Of a DNA stretch of 64,000 bases, positions 10,232-19,202 are shown piece by piece. The notes under the pieces are model-generated. The model was not told the origin of the DNA and made no database searches. It saw only the letters and a list, made by a program, of their open reading frames with translations. The number at the start of each line of letters is the position of its first letter. The stretch's first letter is position 1. The stretch comes from Candidatus Rifleibacteriota bacterium. GTDB taxonomy: Bacteria; Muiribacteriota; Ozemobacteria; Ozemobacterales; Ozemobacteraceae. Position numbers and translations under genes: made by a program. The DNA lies in NCBI GenBank assembly GCA_012517355.1, contig JAAYVD010000111.1, forward strand, positions 62,001 to 126,000. Reading direction: 5' to 3'.

Positions 10232-10580
10232 GCACAACGAGCAGGCTCTGAATGGCCTGCCACGAATCCCACCGGGGCGAACGCGAACCATTGGAAACCC
10301 GTTCAGAGCGGGAGAAGCTCCGCTCCTCCCGACCACCTCGCCAGGGGCCACCGGCCCATGGACCCCTGTTGTCCGCCTGCCGAACGTCCAGCGTTCGGCA
10401 GGCCGCCCGCCCGCTTCGCGGGCCGTCCAGGCCGTGCATCTCTTCATCCCCTGCCGATTTCCGGGTTGCGTTTGCCCTGGCGGCTTTCCCCGCCGGGAAA
10501 ACTTTCTGGATCTTCCGTGGTAAGATGTGGTGGTCGCCCCCTTTTGAGGTCCAGACTCTCCATGTGATGCGGAGGTTGCT
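10232..10580. other. Intergenic stretch between divergent genes, with hairpins
   Basis: No credible gene. Contains a perfect inverted repeat CTGCCGAACG-TCCAG-CGTTCGGCAG (10377-10401), followed at once by GCCCGC-TTC-GCGGGC (10409-10423). Neither is followed by a T-run. It must hold the promoter for the plus-strand gene at 10581. A TGGTAAGAT extended -10-like string at 10518-10526 is the best candidate, but no good -35 is seen. Confidence 0.5.
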
Positions 10581-11519
10581 ATGCCTTTCCCGAGCCCCGT
10601 TTCCCGGACTCCTGGGCGGCCCGCCCTCGTCACCGCCCTCCTGGTGATGCTGGCCGGTGCGCTTCTGGCGGCCACCCCGGCCCCCTCCCCCACCACCCCT
10701 TTCACCGATGGCGACGTGGTGACGAAGAAGTCCATCGGCACCCCTCTGGCCACCGGGGCGGCGGGCCTCGACGGACAGGCGGGGGGCCTGCGCCTCCGGG
10801 TGGCGGCCTACAACATCGCCCACGCCCGGGGGAACAAGTCTGGCTTCCTCCATGAGCTAGGCCGCATGAAGAACCTGCGCGGCATCGCCGACCTGCTCAT
10901 CGACCAGAAGGTCGACATCGCCTGCTTCGAGGAGATCTCGAGTCGCGACCTGCGGGCGGGTTTCCGCGACCAGCCCGAATACCTGGCCAAGAAACTCGGG
11001 TTCGCCCACCGGGTCTACGGGGAGAACGTCAGCGAACTGAAGGGCATCCTGGCCACCCAGGGGAACGCGGTGATCTCGCGTTTCCCCATCCTCTCGCACC
11101 GCAACCATTTCCTGTACCGGAAAGACAAGAAGCAGGAACAGCGCGGCTGCCTCGAGGTGCTCATCGACCTGGGGGGAGGGCGCAAGGTCCGGCTCTTCGT
11201 GACCCACCTGAGCCTCAATTCGGAAGAGAGCACCCGCCAGATCCAGGATATCTGGGCCCTGATCGAGAAGAGCGAGGAGCCGGTGATCTTCGTGGGCGAT
11301 TTCAATTCCCGCCCCGGCAGCGACCGCATCAAGTGGCTGAAACAGCGGATGACCGACACCACCTCGAACCTCACGACCACCTACCTCAACAAGCCCGACG
11401 TGAAGATCGACTACCACTTCACCAAGGGGGCCGTCACCGGCGGCACTGCCTGGATCAGGGGCTTCGACGAGGGGTATTCCGACCACGGCTGCCTGCTCAA
11501 CGACTACCTGGTGAGGTGA
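10581..11519 (+). CDS. Exported endonuclease/exonuclease/phosphatase-fold protein
   Basis: 312 aa. The N-terminus has a basic stretch and a hydrophobic core (ALVTALLVMLAGALLAAT), i.e. a signal peptide or N-terminal anchor. It is followed by a low-complexity linker. The catalytic domain (about residue 72 on) carries the EEP superfamily motifs in order: VAAYNIAHARG, the metal-binding Glu in IACFEEISSRDL, FVTHLSLN, VGDFNSRPGS and the terminal SDHGCLL. The family cleaves phosphodiester bonds in DNA, RNA, inositol phosphates or sphingolipids with Mg2+. Which substrate applies here cannot be told. The ATG at 10581 is preceded by GGAGG. It stands alone, with promoters expected on both sides. Confidence 0.9.
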   Translation: MPFPSPVSRTPGRPALVTALLVMLAGALLAATPAPSPTTPFTDGDVVTKKSIGTPLATGAAGLDGQAGGLRLRVAAYNIAHARGNKSGFLHELGRMKNLRGIADLLIDQKVDIACFEEISSRDLRAGFRDQPEYLAKKLGFAHRVYGENVSELKGILATQGNAVISRFPILSHRNHFLYRKDKKQEQRGCLEVLIDLGGGRKVRLFVTHLSLNSEESTRQIQDIWALIEKSEEPVIFVGDFNSRPGSDRIKWLKQRMTDTTSNLTTTYLNKPDVKIDYHFTKGAVTGGTAWIRGFDEGYSDHGCLLNDYLVR

Positions 11520-11748
11520 CGGCCCGCCCGGCGGCCGGGTCCGGAACGGAGACCCGTGGACGCCGGCCCGGACAGGCCCCCGGGGCGGGAAGGCCGGTCC
11601 GACCCGATAGAGCCCCGGTGCCATGCGATGCTTCCGCTCGAACCCCGATGGCCAAGGCGGGAGGGCAGGACCACCCCGGTCCCGGAACTTGTCGTCGAAG
11701 GACCCCCACCAGGTTCAAATGTTCCAGTCCTGGATAGGGGGGCGGGTG

Positions 11749-11777
11749 TTCGCAACGGCGGCAGCCTATGGTATAGT
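11749..11777 (+). promoter_or_regulatory. Candidate sigma70 promoter for the 11816 gene
   Basis: TTCGCA (11749-11754), 17-base spacer, TATAGT (11772-11777). The -35 matches consensus at 4/6 and the -10 at 5/6. It is placed about 40 bases upstream of the next start codon. The rest of 11520-11748 shows no gene. Confidence 0.55.
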
Positions 11778-11815
11778 AAGGCGACGACCGAGAAACGAGG
11801 AGTGAGAGCATCCCC

Positions 11816-12289
11816 ATGGACGACGAACTGAAGCAACTGGCCGAAGCGGCTTTCTGGAACGTTCTGACCAAAAGTGTCGGCATGGCGTTCTGGGCCCTGT
11901 TCGGACCCTTCTCCTATTTCTTCTTCGCCGTCGGTCTTTTCGCCGGGGTGGTTCCCCCGCTGTTCCAGAAGACCTGGCTGCCGCCCATGGAGCCCCCGAC
12001 CTTGTTGGCCATGACCACCTTCATCAACTTCATGATCTACGTTTTCGTCATCCAGGTGATCCTGTACGAAACCTACAACACCGAGAAGAGTGTCGAAGGA
12101 ATGCTGGAAGGGACCAAGATCCAGGTCATCCTGTTCGCCGTGGCCGACGTGTTCATCATCAACCAGGTCGGTCTCTCCCGCGAGATCCTGATGGCCTTCC
12201 TGTATTTCTGGCTCACCCTGGTGTTCACCACCGGGTCCCTGCTGGTGTACAAGGGCTTGTTTTCCCTGCCCTACGAGCACCGGCGATGA
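11816..12289 (+). CDS. Unknown multispanning membrane protein
   Basis: 157 aa with about four hydrophobic segments (roughly residues 22-45, 62-84, 100-118 and 124-146) and short hydrophilic loops, hence an inner-membrane protein. The N-terminus is acidic (MDDELKQLAEAAFWN) and the C-terminus short and basic (YEHRR). I recognise no family. It is preceded by a plausible promoter and a GAGGAG about 14 bases before the ATG, which is a little far. The next gene, a large TPR/TerB-like protein, follows after 39 bases without its own clear promoter, so the two may form an operon. Confidence 0.8.
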   Translation: MDDELKQLAEAAFWNVLTKSVGMAFWALFGPFSYFFFAVGLFAGVVPPLFQKTWLPPMEPPTLLAMTTFINFMIYVFVIQVILYETYNTEKSVEGMLEGTKIQVILFAVADVFIINQVGLSREILMAFLYFWLTLVFTTGSLLVYKGLFSLPYEHRR

Positions 12290-12328
12290 CCGGGACCGGT
12301 CCTTCCCGGTCCTGCCCCTGACCAGCCC

Positions 12329-15300
12329 ATGGCGCCCACCGAGCGCGAATTCTTCCAGACCCTGAGTTCCCTGTTCGCCCAGGATCGGGTGGCCGACATG
12401 AAGGCCCTCCTCGACGCCGAACGGGCCGCCCGCCCCGATTCGGCCGGAGCCCATTTCTGGCGCGGCCGCCTGGCCGAGAAGGCCCACGATACCGGCCTGG
12501 CGATCACCTGCTACGAAGCCGCGATCCGCGCCGCCCCCCAGAATCCGGCGTTTCACGCCTTCCTGGCCCAGGCTCTCGAACGGCAGCGCGACCTGGAGGC
12601 CCTGGGCAGCGCCGCCCCCCGCCAGGACCCCGGGCCCGCGGCCGGCCCTCCCTCGCGCGGCACGGGCTCCGGCCTCCTTGCCCGCATCGAGGCCAGCTGG
12701 CGCCAGGCGGTCGCCCTCGCCCCCCGCCAGGGCGCCTACCAAGCCCGTCTGGCGTGGTTCCTGGCCGACCAGGGCCGGACGGCGGAAGCCTTCGACCAGA
12801 TCCAGGCCGCGTTTCAGGATTTTCCCCAGGACGACGACGTCCGCACCGTCTGGATCCGGGTGAACCTCAAGCTGGGCAGCGCCCTCGCCTCGTCCCAGCC
12901 CCCCGACCTCCCCCGCGCCCTCGAACACCTGGGCCATGTCCTACGGCTCGACCCCGCCCATGGCGATGCCAACCTGTTCACCGGGCTCTGCCTGAAGAAG
13001 GCCGGCCGCCTCGACGAGGCCGTGGCCTGCCTGGAACGGAGCCTGCCCGAGCGGCCCGACGAGCAGCGGGCCTTCCTGTTCCTGCCGTTCTTCGAGCTGG
13101 CCACCATCCTCCTGGAGCGGGGCAACCGCGACCGGGCGCGGGAAATCGTCAGGCGGGGACTGGCGATCGACCCCCAGAGCCCCGCCCTGCGCGAACTGCT
13201 GGCCCGCACCGACCCCGTCCGCCCCGCCGCCCCGCCGCCGCCCCTCCCCGGCGCCGCCATGGCCCCGGTGGCCCGGCCCGCCGCCCGGCCGGTTCCCGCC
13301 GCTCCTCCCATCGCCATCCGCCAGCCCCTCACCGCCCGCCTCCAGGGCGATCTCGACGCTCTCCCCGCCCCGGTGCGGCCCGTGTTCGCCGACCTCGTGG
13401 CCGCCGTGGAAAGCGGCCAGGGGAACCGGATCGAATCCCTCGCGCGGAAGCTGCAGGGCCTGGAACCCTGGACGAACCTGGCCGGCACCGAAGCCCGCCT
13501 GGCCATGGGTGGCCTCTGCCATGCCCTCCTGCAGGAGGTCTTCGACACCCTGCCCGCCGGCGATGCCCGGGGATACCGCAGCCTGCTGACACTGACCGTC
13601 AAGGCTGGGGAGGGGCTGGGGGATGTGCCGGGCCTGCGCGACCTGGTGCCGGGCCTGTTCCGGCAGGCCGAACTCCTGGCCCGGGCCTTCGTCGACCCCG
13701 GAACGGGCGAGGAGACCCGCCACGACCAGTTGTACGAGATCGCCATCCATGGCGTCCGCGACTGGCTGGCCTCGGCCGGCCTCCGTTCCTGGCTCGCCCT
13801 GGAGGGAAGCCGCGAGATCCTGGTCTCCCAGGTGTCGCGTTGGATGAGGGACCTCGCCAACCATCTGCAGAACCGTCGCGAGGACCCGTTCTTCCACCTC
13901 CTCGACACCCTGCTGACCGCCCAGGCGGCGCTGCCCGCCTGGGCCCCCTCCTTCGGCGGCCTCGCCTTCCTGGTGCCCGCCGCCCGCAAGGCCTTCCACG
14001 ACCGTCCGCTCACCGGCGAGGACCGCTTCGGCGCCCTCTTCGCCGCCCACGCCGGCCGGGCCTCGCCCGACCTGCGGCCGGAATTCGACCGGCTGGTGCA
14101 GGCCTGGCAGCGGGGCCTGATCCCGCCGACCCCGCCGGTGCACCGGTTCACCGACTCCCCCGAACTGACGGTCGAGTTCGTCTACCGCTCCGCCCTCGAG
14201 GAGATCCTCGGCGACGGCCGCGTCACCGCCGAGGAGGAGGTGGTCCTGCAGAGCCTGCGCGACTTCCTCGAGATCCCGCCCCACGAGTTCCAGCGCATCT
14301 TCCAGGAGGTCACCGACCGCAAGCAGGCGAACCAGCTGCCGGTGCTCGACCGCGATTTCTCGGCCGAGGAGTTCCTGTTCCGCATCCTCGAGAAGATGAT
14401 GGAGGACGGCCAGATCTCGGAGGCCGAGCGCGAGATCATCCGCCGGGTCTCCAACGCCCTGCTGGTCAGCCAGGACACCCTGGCCCGCGTCTTCCGGCGC
14501 GTGAAGGAGACCGGGCAGACGGTCTCCCAGAGCCTGGGCGAGGAAACCCGCCTGGAGCGCCGCCGCGTGATCGAGGCGGCCGACCAGGTCGAGCGGGAGG
14601 GGCGGGCGCGCTCGCTCTTCTTCACCGAACAGGGCCAGCGGGTGCTGGGGCGGGTCAAGGAGATCTTCGACGCCTTCCGGGCCACCACGCGCCAGGCCGG
14701 CAAGGACAAAGAGGCCGCCCTGCTCAGCCGGTTCTCGGTGACCGCCTTCTTCTGCGAGCCCCAGGCGTTTCCGGTGCCGGTGATCGCCGTCTTCGTCGAT
14801 GGCCCCAATGTCCACCCCCTGCGTCTCCGGTTCAAGGGAGGGCGGCTCGGAACCTGGTTCGCCACCGACGCCGCGACCCTGGTCGGCGCGGGGAACCTCG
14901 ATGCCGCGGGCAAGGCGCTCGTGGTGGAAAACGAGGCCCTCGGTTTCCCGGTGGGGCTGCAGAACGTCCTTCTGGAAGAGGACCTGCTCCGTTTCCTCCG
15001 CGGGATCGACGCCGCCGGCGGGAAGTATGCCTTCCTGCTCGTCCAGCACGGCTTCCTGTCGCCGGTGGCGCTCATCCCGCGCAAGGGTTGGGTGGATGCC
15101 TCCGGCCTGACGCAGACAGGCCTGGGCCTGTTGGCCGACGGCCTGCCGGAGGAAGCCGCCGCCCTGTTCGCCGAGCTGCATCGCCGCCAGCCCCGCCTGC
15201 ACGACACCTGGACCCGCATCGGCCAGTGCCACGCCGCCCTGGCCCTCCGCGGCACCGACCCCGGCCGGCATCTCCCCCTCGCCCGCGAGGCGTTCCAGAA

Positions 15301-15655
15301 GGAACTCGAACTCGACCCCGCCGCCTGGAAGGCCATGCTCGGATTGGGCCGTCTGGCCAAACAAGCCGAACGCTGGGACGAGTCGGTCCAGTGGCTGAAG
15401 AAGGCTCTCGAGGCGGCGCCGGCCGCCATCCCGGTGCTGGGGGAACTGGTCACCACCTTGTATGATCGCGACCGCCGCGATGGCATCCGGTTCTCCGGGA
15501 TTCCCGAATACCTGCCTCTGTATCTGGGCCGGGCCCATGGCATCCTGCCCGGCCATCCCGTGGTCGTGTCGCTGCTGGAACACTTTGGGCGCATCTTCCA
15601 GGCCGACCTGCCCAGGGTGTTCCGCCAATTCCCGGCCGACACCCGGTTCCAGTGA
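12329..15655 (+). CDS. Large TPR protein with central TerB-like helical domain
   Basis: 1108 aa without signal peptide, probably cytosolic. Residues 1 to about 290 form TPR-type helical repeats (for example HFWRGRLAEKAHDTGLAITC and blocks ending in the usual A-P/D-P turns). A Pro/Ala-rich linker (about 290-330) leads to an unknown helical region. Residues about 608-730 resemble the TerB-like fold, with two acidic segments of the type ILGDGRVTAEEE and MMEDGQISEAERE. A region of mixed alpha/beta character follows to about 930, then a second TPR block to the end. The same acidic signature recurs in the protein at 17021, so the two may share a ligand or partner. The function is unknown; a scaffold or stress-sensing role is a guess. 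The ATG at 12329 has no strong Shine-Dalgarno. Confidence 0.85.
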   Translation: MAPTEREFFQTLSSLFAQDRVADMKALLDAERAARPDSAGAHFWRGRLAEKAHDTGLAITCYEAAIRAAPQNPAFHAFLAQALERQRDLEALGSAAPRQDPGPAAGPPSRGTGSGLLARIEASWRQAVALAPRQGAYQARLAWFLADQGRTAEAFDQIQAAFQDFPQDDDVRTVWIRVNLKLGSALASSQPPDLPRALEHLGHVLRLDPAHGDANLFTGLCLKKAGRLDEAVACLERSLPERPDEQRAFLFLPFFELATILLERGNRDRAREIVRRGLAIDPQSPALRELLARTDPVRPAAPPPPLPGAAMAPVARPAARPVPAAPPIAIRQPLTARLQGDLDALPAPVRPVFADLVAAVESGQGNRIESLARKLQGLEPWTNLAGTEARLAMGGLCHALLQEVFDTLPAGDARGYRSLLTLTVKAGEGLGDVPGLRDLVPGLFRQAELLARAFVDPGTGEETRHDQLYEIAIHGVRDWLASAGLRSWLALEGSREILVSQVSRWMRDLANHLQNRREDPFFHLLDTLLTAQAALPAWAPSFGGLAFLVPAARKAFHDRPLTGEDRFGALFAAHAGRASPDLRPEFDRLVQAWQRGLIPPTPPVHRFTDSPELTVEFVYRSALEEILGDGRVTAEEEVVLQSLRDFLEIPPHEFQRIFQEVTDRKQANQLPVLDRDFSAEEFLFRILEKMMEDGQISEAEREIIRRVSNALLVSQDTLARVFRRVKETGQTVSQSLGEETRLERRRVIEAADQVEREGRARSLFFTEQGQRVLGRVKEIFDAFRATTRQAGKDKEAALLSRFSVTAFFCEPQAFPVPVIAVFVDGPNVHPLRLRFKGGRLGTWFATDAATLVGAGNLDAAGKALVVENEALGFPVGLQNVLLEEDLLRFLRGIDAAGGKYAFLLVQHGFLSPVALIPRKGWVDASGLTQTGLGLLADGLPEEAAALFAELHRRQPRLHDTWTRIGQCHAALALRGTDPGRHLPLAREAFQKELELDPAAWKAMLGLGRLAKQAERWDESVQWLKKALEAAPAAIPVLGELVTTLYDRDRRDGIRFSGIPEYLPLYLGRAHGILPGHPVVVSLLEHFGRIFQADLPRVFRQFPADTRFQ

Positions 15656-15738
15656 CTGCTCTGACACCCTTCCCGGAGGCCGGCCGTCCTCCTGCCCCCA
15701 GTCCGGGCCTTCCCCTGGGCAGGATCCCTTTCCTTCCC

Positions 15739-15825
15739 GATGGCCCCCTGGCCCCGCACGCCGCAGGAGTTGCGCGCCGCCATCCTGGGCGGCAAGGATC
15801 CACGTCCGACCTCCTGAAGGTCGGG
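15739..15825 (+). repeat. Family A palindromic repeat, copy A2 (intergenic)
   Basis: Diverged copy between the TPR/TerB gene and the nuclease. The core hairpin GCCGCC-ATCCTG-GGCGGC is at 15776-15793. The third stem is rebuilt as CCGACCT-CCTGA-AGGTCGG (15806-15824), i.e. changed sequence with pairing kept. Confidence 0.7.
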
Positions 15826-15878
15826 ATGGCCGGGCCCGGTCGTTCCTGACCCCGCACCGGATCCTGACATCCCCGAAC

Positions 15879-16835
15879 ATGGCCACCGGCAACAAGCCCC
15901 CCGCCCGCTCCGCCTCCCACCCTTCCCCCCCGCCACCGGCGCGAACGCCGTCCCGGCCGCCCTCCGGGGCCCCCACCGCCCGCAAGGCCCGGTCTCCCTC
16001 GCCCTGGCCCAGACGCCTGTTGCTGCTGGTGGTTGCGGTGGTCCTGGCCATCCTGGTCTGGCGGCTGTTGGTGCCGCCGCGTTCGGCCGCACCCCCGGCC
16101 AGCCTGCGCGAGGAGTTCGCCCGCCGACAGACCCAGGCCGAACGCAACCTGGTGTATGCCGGTGTCCCGAAGTTCACCGGGCCGGGAGAACCTCCCGTGC
16201 TGTTGCGCAACCAGGCCTACACGGTCGGGTATTCCGAGACCCGGGAGAACCCGCTCTGGGTGGGATACCGTCTCGACCGGGTCCTCTCCCCGCCGCACTA
16301 CAAAAGGCCGTCCGGCTTCAAGACCGACCGCCGGACCCGGGCGCTGGTCAACACCAACGAGTATTCCCGGACCGGGTTCGACCGCGGCCACCTGGCCCCC
16401 AGTTTCGGCATCGGCAGCCGCTTCGGCCCCGAGGCCCAGGTCGAGACCTTCCTGATGTCGAACATCGTACCGCAGAAGCCCGACCTCAACCGGAAACTCT
16501 GGGAGCGCCTGGAGGAGCAGGAAGTGGGATTCGCCGACCGGTTCGGGCAGGTCTGGGTGTTCGCCGGCCCCGTGTTTGACAACCGCCGCCAGATCCTCGA
16601 GGGCGGGGTCGAGATCCCCGACTTCCTGTACAAGATCATCATCGACGAGGACGGAGAACGCCTTCGCCTCCTGCCCTTCCTGATCCCGCAGGAGGTCCAG
16701 GGAAACGAGCCCCTCACCCGGTTCCTCACCACCGTCGACGAAATCGAGAAGTCCACCGGCCTCGACTTCTTCTGGTCGTTGAGCGACCCCAACGAGGACC
16801 GTCTCGAAGCCTGGAAGCCCACCACCCTCTGGTAG
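15879..16835 (+). CDS. DNA/RNA non-specific endonuclease (NUC1 family), exported or membrane-anchored
   Basis: 318 aa. A Pro/Ser/Arg-rich N-terminus precedes one hydrophobic segment (LLLLVVAVVLAILVWRLLV, about residues 47-65), acting as signal anchor or uncleaved signal. The rest should be outside the cytoplasm. The catalytic motif is DRGHLAPS, with the general-base His at residue 171, and a downstream MSNIVPQKPDLNRKLWERLE holds the metal-binding Asn. This is the layout of Serratia/EndoG nucleases, which cut single- and double-stranded DNA and RNA using Mg2+. The ATG at 15879 gives the only start after the family A repeat that preserves the anchor. Likely roles are nutrient scavenging or clearing extracellular DNA. 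Confidence 0.9.
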   Translation: MATGNKPPARSASHPSPPPPARTPSRPPSGAPTARKARSPSPWPRRLLLLVVAVVLAILVWRLLVPPRSAAPPASLREEFARRQTQAERNLVYAGVPKFTGPGEPPVLLRNQAYTVGYSETRENPLWVGYRLDRVLSPPHYKRPSGFKTDRRTRALVNTNEYSRTGFDRGHLAPSFGIGSRFGPEAQVETFLMSNIVPQKPDLNRKLWERLEEQEVGFADRFGQVWVFAGPVFDNRRQILEGGVEIPDFLYKIIIDEDGERLRLLPFLIPQEVQGNEPLTRFLTTVDEIEKSTGLDFFWSLSDPNEDRLEAWKPTTLW

Positions 16836-16837
16836 AA

Positions 16838-16869
16838 CGGCCGGGCGATCCTCCATGGCCGCCCGGCCG
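16838..16869 (+). terminator. Hairpin after nuclease gene, possible terminator
   Basis: Perfect 10-bp stem CGGCCGGGCG / CGCCCGGCCG with a 12-base loop, two bases after the nuclease stop. It is followed loosely by T-rich GGCTTTT rather than an immediate U-tract. Confidence 0.5.
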
Positions 16870-16927
16870 GTCTGTGGCTTTGCGGCTTTTCCCACGATCA
16901 TCGCGGGTTCTGGAAGACCTTTCCGGT

Positions 16928-16956
16928 TTGCACCGGTCGGGGAATTGGGCTAGAAT
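16928..16956 (+). promoter_or_regulatory. Candidate sigma70 promoter for the TerB-like gene
   Basis: TTGCAC (16928-16933), 17-base spacer, TAGAAT (16951-16956, 5/6 match). It lies between the hairpin after the nuclease and the ATG at 17021. Confidence 0.55.
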
Positions 16957-17020
16957 GGAGCCGTGGCGCCGCCCCCCGGTCCCGGCCGGTGCCGCAGTCC
17001 AGGTCAAAGGATGGTGGCCC

Positions 17021-17773
17021 ATGGAAGCACGCGTCTGCCTGCTGAGCGATTTCGCCCGCAGCTACCTCGAGAAACCTGCCCAGCGCCCGGTCAAAAAGGG
17101 GTTCTGGTCGGGACTGGCCTCCTTCTTCGGGGGCGGCCCGGCCGGGGTTGATGCCCGCCCCACCCCGCTCGAGAACCCCTTCGAGAAGCAACTCGGCGAC
17201 GAAGGATACGAGCCGTTCTGCAAGATCGGCGAGGTCCGTTTCTTCGTCAAGGAAGAGGGCAAGACCCGTCTGCTGGCCATTCTCGAAGGGTCACAAGCCT
17301 GGGAACTGGACGACTGGGGAACCGGTTCCTCCTTCAAATCCCGCCTCGTCGCCGAATGCTTCTTCATGGTGACCAAGGACGACTTCCGCATCGACGAACA
17401 GGAAGCCGAGGTGCTGCGCGCCATCTTCTCGTTCTTCGACGTGTCACGCGACGAGATCGCCACCGCCAAGGAGCTGGTCTACTGGACCCTCGTCGAGAAC
17501 ACCATGGAGGACGGCGTCATCACCGACGAGGAGCAGGGAACGATGGCCGCCATCGTGTCGGCCCTCGAGCTCTCGGAAGAGGACCGCACCCAACTGCACC
17601 AGCGGGCCATCGATTCGCAGTTCGACGAGCTGTTCGCGCGCCCGGAAGGCGCCCCGCCCCCGACCGATGACGACCTCGAGCGGATCGCCACCATGGCCCG
17701 GCGGTTCGGGCTCGACGAGGAGTTCGTCCGGTTCAAGGTCGACGGCGCCCGCCGCCGCCTGGCCGGGAAGTGA
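17021..17773 (+). CDS. TerB-like domain protein
   Basis: 250 aa, no signal peptide. The first 100 residues are of unknown type with a Phe/Gly-rich stretch (FWSGLASFFGGG). Residues about 105-205 form a helical pair-of-acidic-hairpins region (KDDFRIDEQEAEVL ... ENTMEDGVITDEEQGTMAA) resembling the TerB/TerB-like fold, which binds metal through Asp/Glu residues in some members. This signature closely echoes the central domain of the 12329 protein. The ATG at 17021 with AAAGG ten bases before it is preferred over upstream in-frame codons, which fall in the promoter. It may be co-transcribed with the two genes that follow. Confidence 0.8.
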   Translation: MEARVCLLSDFARSYLEKPAQRPVKKGFWSGLASFFGGGPAGVDARPTPLENPFEKQLGDEGYEPFCKIGEVRFFVKEEGKTRLLAILEGSQAWELDDWGTGSSFKSRLVAECFFMVTKDDFRIDEQEAEVLRAIFSFFDVSRDEIATAKELVYWTLVENTMEDGVITDEEQGTMAAIVSALELSEEDRTQLHQRAIDSQFDELFARPEGAPPPTDDDLERIATMARRFGLDEEFVRFKVDGARRRLAGK

Positions 17774-17820
17774 GGCCGGGAACGCCGGGCGGCGCCCCGG
17801 CCAGGGACCGGTAGCCGCCC

Positions 17821-18861
17821 ATGCGGAAGCAGGAACTTGAACTGCGCGTCCTCGACATCGTCGAGCGGGTGGCCAAGGGGCAGCCGATCGAGGACGACAC
17901 CGTCGAATTGAAAGCGGAATGGCCCCAACACCACCTGAAGGCCGCCCGCCGGATCGCCGCGCACGCCAACACCGCCCGCGGAGAGCCGATCCTGTGGCTG
18001 ATCGGGGTCGACGAGAAACAGGGGGTGGTCGGGGCCGATTTCGAGGAGCTGTCGCGGTGGTATTTCCAGGTGCGGGGCTGCTTCGACGAGCATCTCGCCC
18101 CAGACCTGGTCAGCCTGGCCGTCCCCTGGGAAGGGATGACCGTGGTCGCCCTGCTGTTCGAGACCGACCGGGCTCCCTTCGTCATCCGCACCAGCGCCAT
18201 CGGGCCCATCACCCACGAGGTGCCCTGGCGGGAGGCCAACTCGACGCGGTCGGCCCGCCGTGCCGACCTGCTCAAACTGCTCGTCCCCATCCAGAAGACG
18301 CCCAAGATCGACGTCCTCGACGGGGCGGTGTCTTTGTACAAAATGCACGGACGTGACAAGCAGGCCGAGCATTTCCAGTGGCAGCTGAACGTCCGGCTCT
18401 ACATCATCACCTACAGTTCCGAGACCGTGGTCATCCCCTTCCACACCTGCAAGGTCGCCTTCCGTGGGGAGCATTCCCCCGACGAGGCCTACTTCGAGAA
18501 CATCACCATCACCCCACCCACCACCTTCCATGCCCGCGAGCTGAAAGAGAAGGTCCGCTCCCTGACCGTGAGCAGCACGGAGAGCGAGGTGCTCATCAAC
18601 ACCGCCGGCCTGGTCCACCTGCAGGGGGAGATCACCACCACCGAGCACCCGCGCCTGAACCGGGAGATCCGGATCAAGGCCATGCTGACCCCTCATCATT
18701 CCGAGCTGCCGGCCGTCATCCAGGCCGATTTCGCCCCCGTGGCGGTGGGCGAAAACGAGGGGCCCCGCCTGCTGGCCCGATGGCAGATCCGGCTCCAGTC
18801 ACGCGACCGGACCGGGCCCGGCGCCCCGGCCACCCCCGACCCCCACGAGGAGGAAATATGA
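17821..18861 (+). CDS. AlbA_2/Schlafen-like domain protein
   Basis: 346 aa, cytosolic. The N-terminal region (about residues 24-110) has the pattern of AlbA_2 (Schlafen) domains. These include an acidic ELK motif (DDTVELKAEWP), a helix with conserved Ala/Asn (AARRIAAHANTA) and a beta-strand with LWLIGVDEKQGVVG. Such domains bind nucleic acid or ATP and occur in regulators and some defence proteins. The remainder, rich in beta-strands (YIITYSSETVVIPFHTCKVAF), is not recognised. The stop overlaps the next start by four bases (ATGA), so the DsrE-like protein is translationally coupled. The start codon has no clear Shine-Dalgarno. Confidence 0.7.
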   Translation: MRKQELELRVLDIVERVAKGQPIEDDTVELKAEWPQHHLKAARRIAAHANTARGEPILWLIGVDEKQGVVGADFEELSRWYFQVRGCFDEHLAPDLVSLAVPWEGMTVVALLFETDRAPFVIRTSAIGPITHEVPWREANSTRSARRADLLKLLVPIQKTPKIDVLDGAVSLYKMHGRDKQAEHFQWQLNVRLYIITYSSETVVIPFHTCKVAFRGEHSPDEAYFENITITPPTTFHARELKEKVRSLTVSSTESEVLINTAGLVHLQGEITTTEHPRLNREIRIKAMLTPHHSELPAVIQADFAPVAVGENEGPRLLARWQIRLQSRDRTGPGAPATPDPHEEEI

Positions 18862-19202
18862 AATACCTGTTCTACGTGTATGAAGACAACGACATGTGCC
18901 TGCAGCACGTCTTCCTGTATCTCAAGGAACTGAACAAGAAGAAGATCGAGGCCCGCCTGATCCTCGAGGGGAAGGCCGCCGGCCTGCTGGCGACCCTCGG
19001 GGGCCGCCCCCGCGCCATCGGCCAGCAGCTGTTCGACGCGCGCGACAAGGGCTGGATTTTGGGCGTCTGCAAGGCCTGCGCCGTGATGGGCAAGGCGGTC
19101 GAAGCGGCCAAGAAGGAGTTCATCCCGCTGCTCGAGGATCTCGACGGCCACGCCCCCCTCGCCCGCTTCCTCGAGGAAGGCTACACGATCGTCAAGTTCT
19201 GA
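18858..19202 (+). CDS. DsrE-like small protein
   Basis: 114 aa, single alpha/beta domain starting MKYLFYVYEDNDMCLQHVFL. The overall pattern and the Cys pair in GVCKACAVMGKAV suggest the DsrE/DsrF-like fold, members of which relay sulfur or bind small ligands. The start ATG at 18858 overlaps the previous stop (ATGA) and carries a strong AGGAGG from the end of that gene. The product is probably cytosolic. Nothing else in the window belongs to sulfur metabolism, so a sulfur-relay role is not implied. Confidence 0.75.
   Translation: MKYLFYVYEDNDMCLQHVFLYLKELNKKKIEARLILEGKAAGLLATLGGRPRAIGQQLFDARDKGWILGVCKACAVMGKAVEAAKKEFIPLLEDLDGHAPLARFLEEGYTIVKF

Noticed and set aside
10377-10423. Paired hairpins as an intrinsic terminator of the ferredoxin or EEP genes
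   Set aside because: They lie upstream of both divergent genes and have no U-tract, so they terminate neither. Left as unassigned structure.
12941-16210. Long minus-strand frame opposite the TPR/TerB and nuclease genes
   Set aside because: Same explanation: no recognisable domain, and the plus-strand genes have clear motifs (TPR, DRGH).
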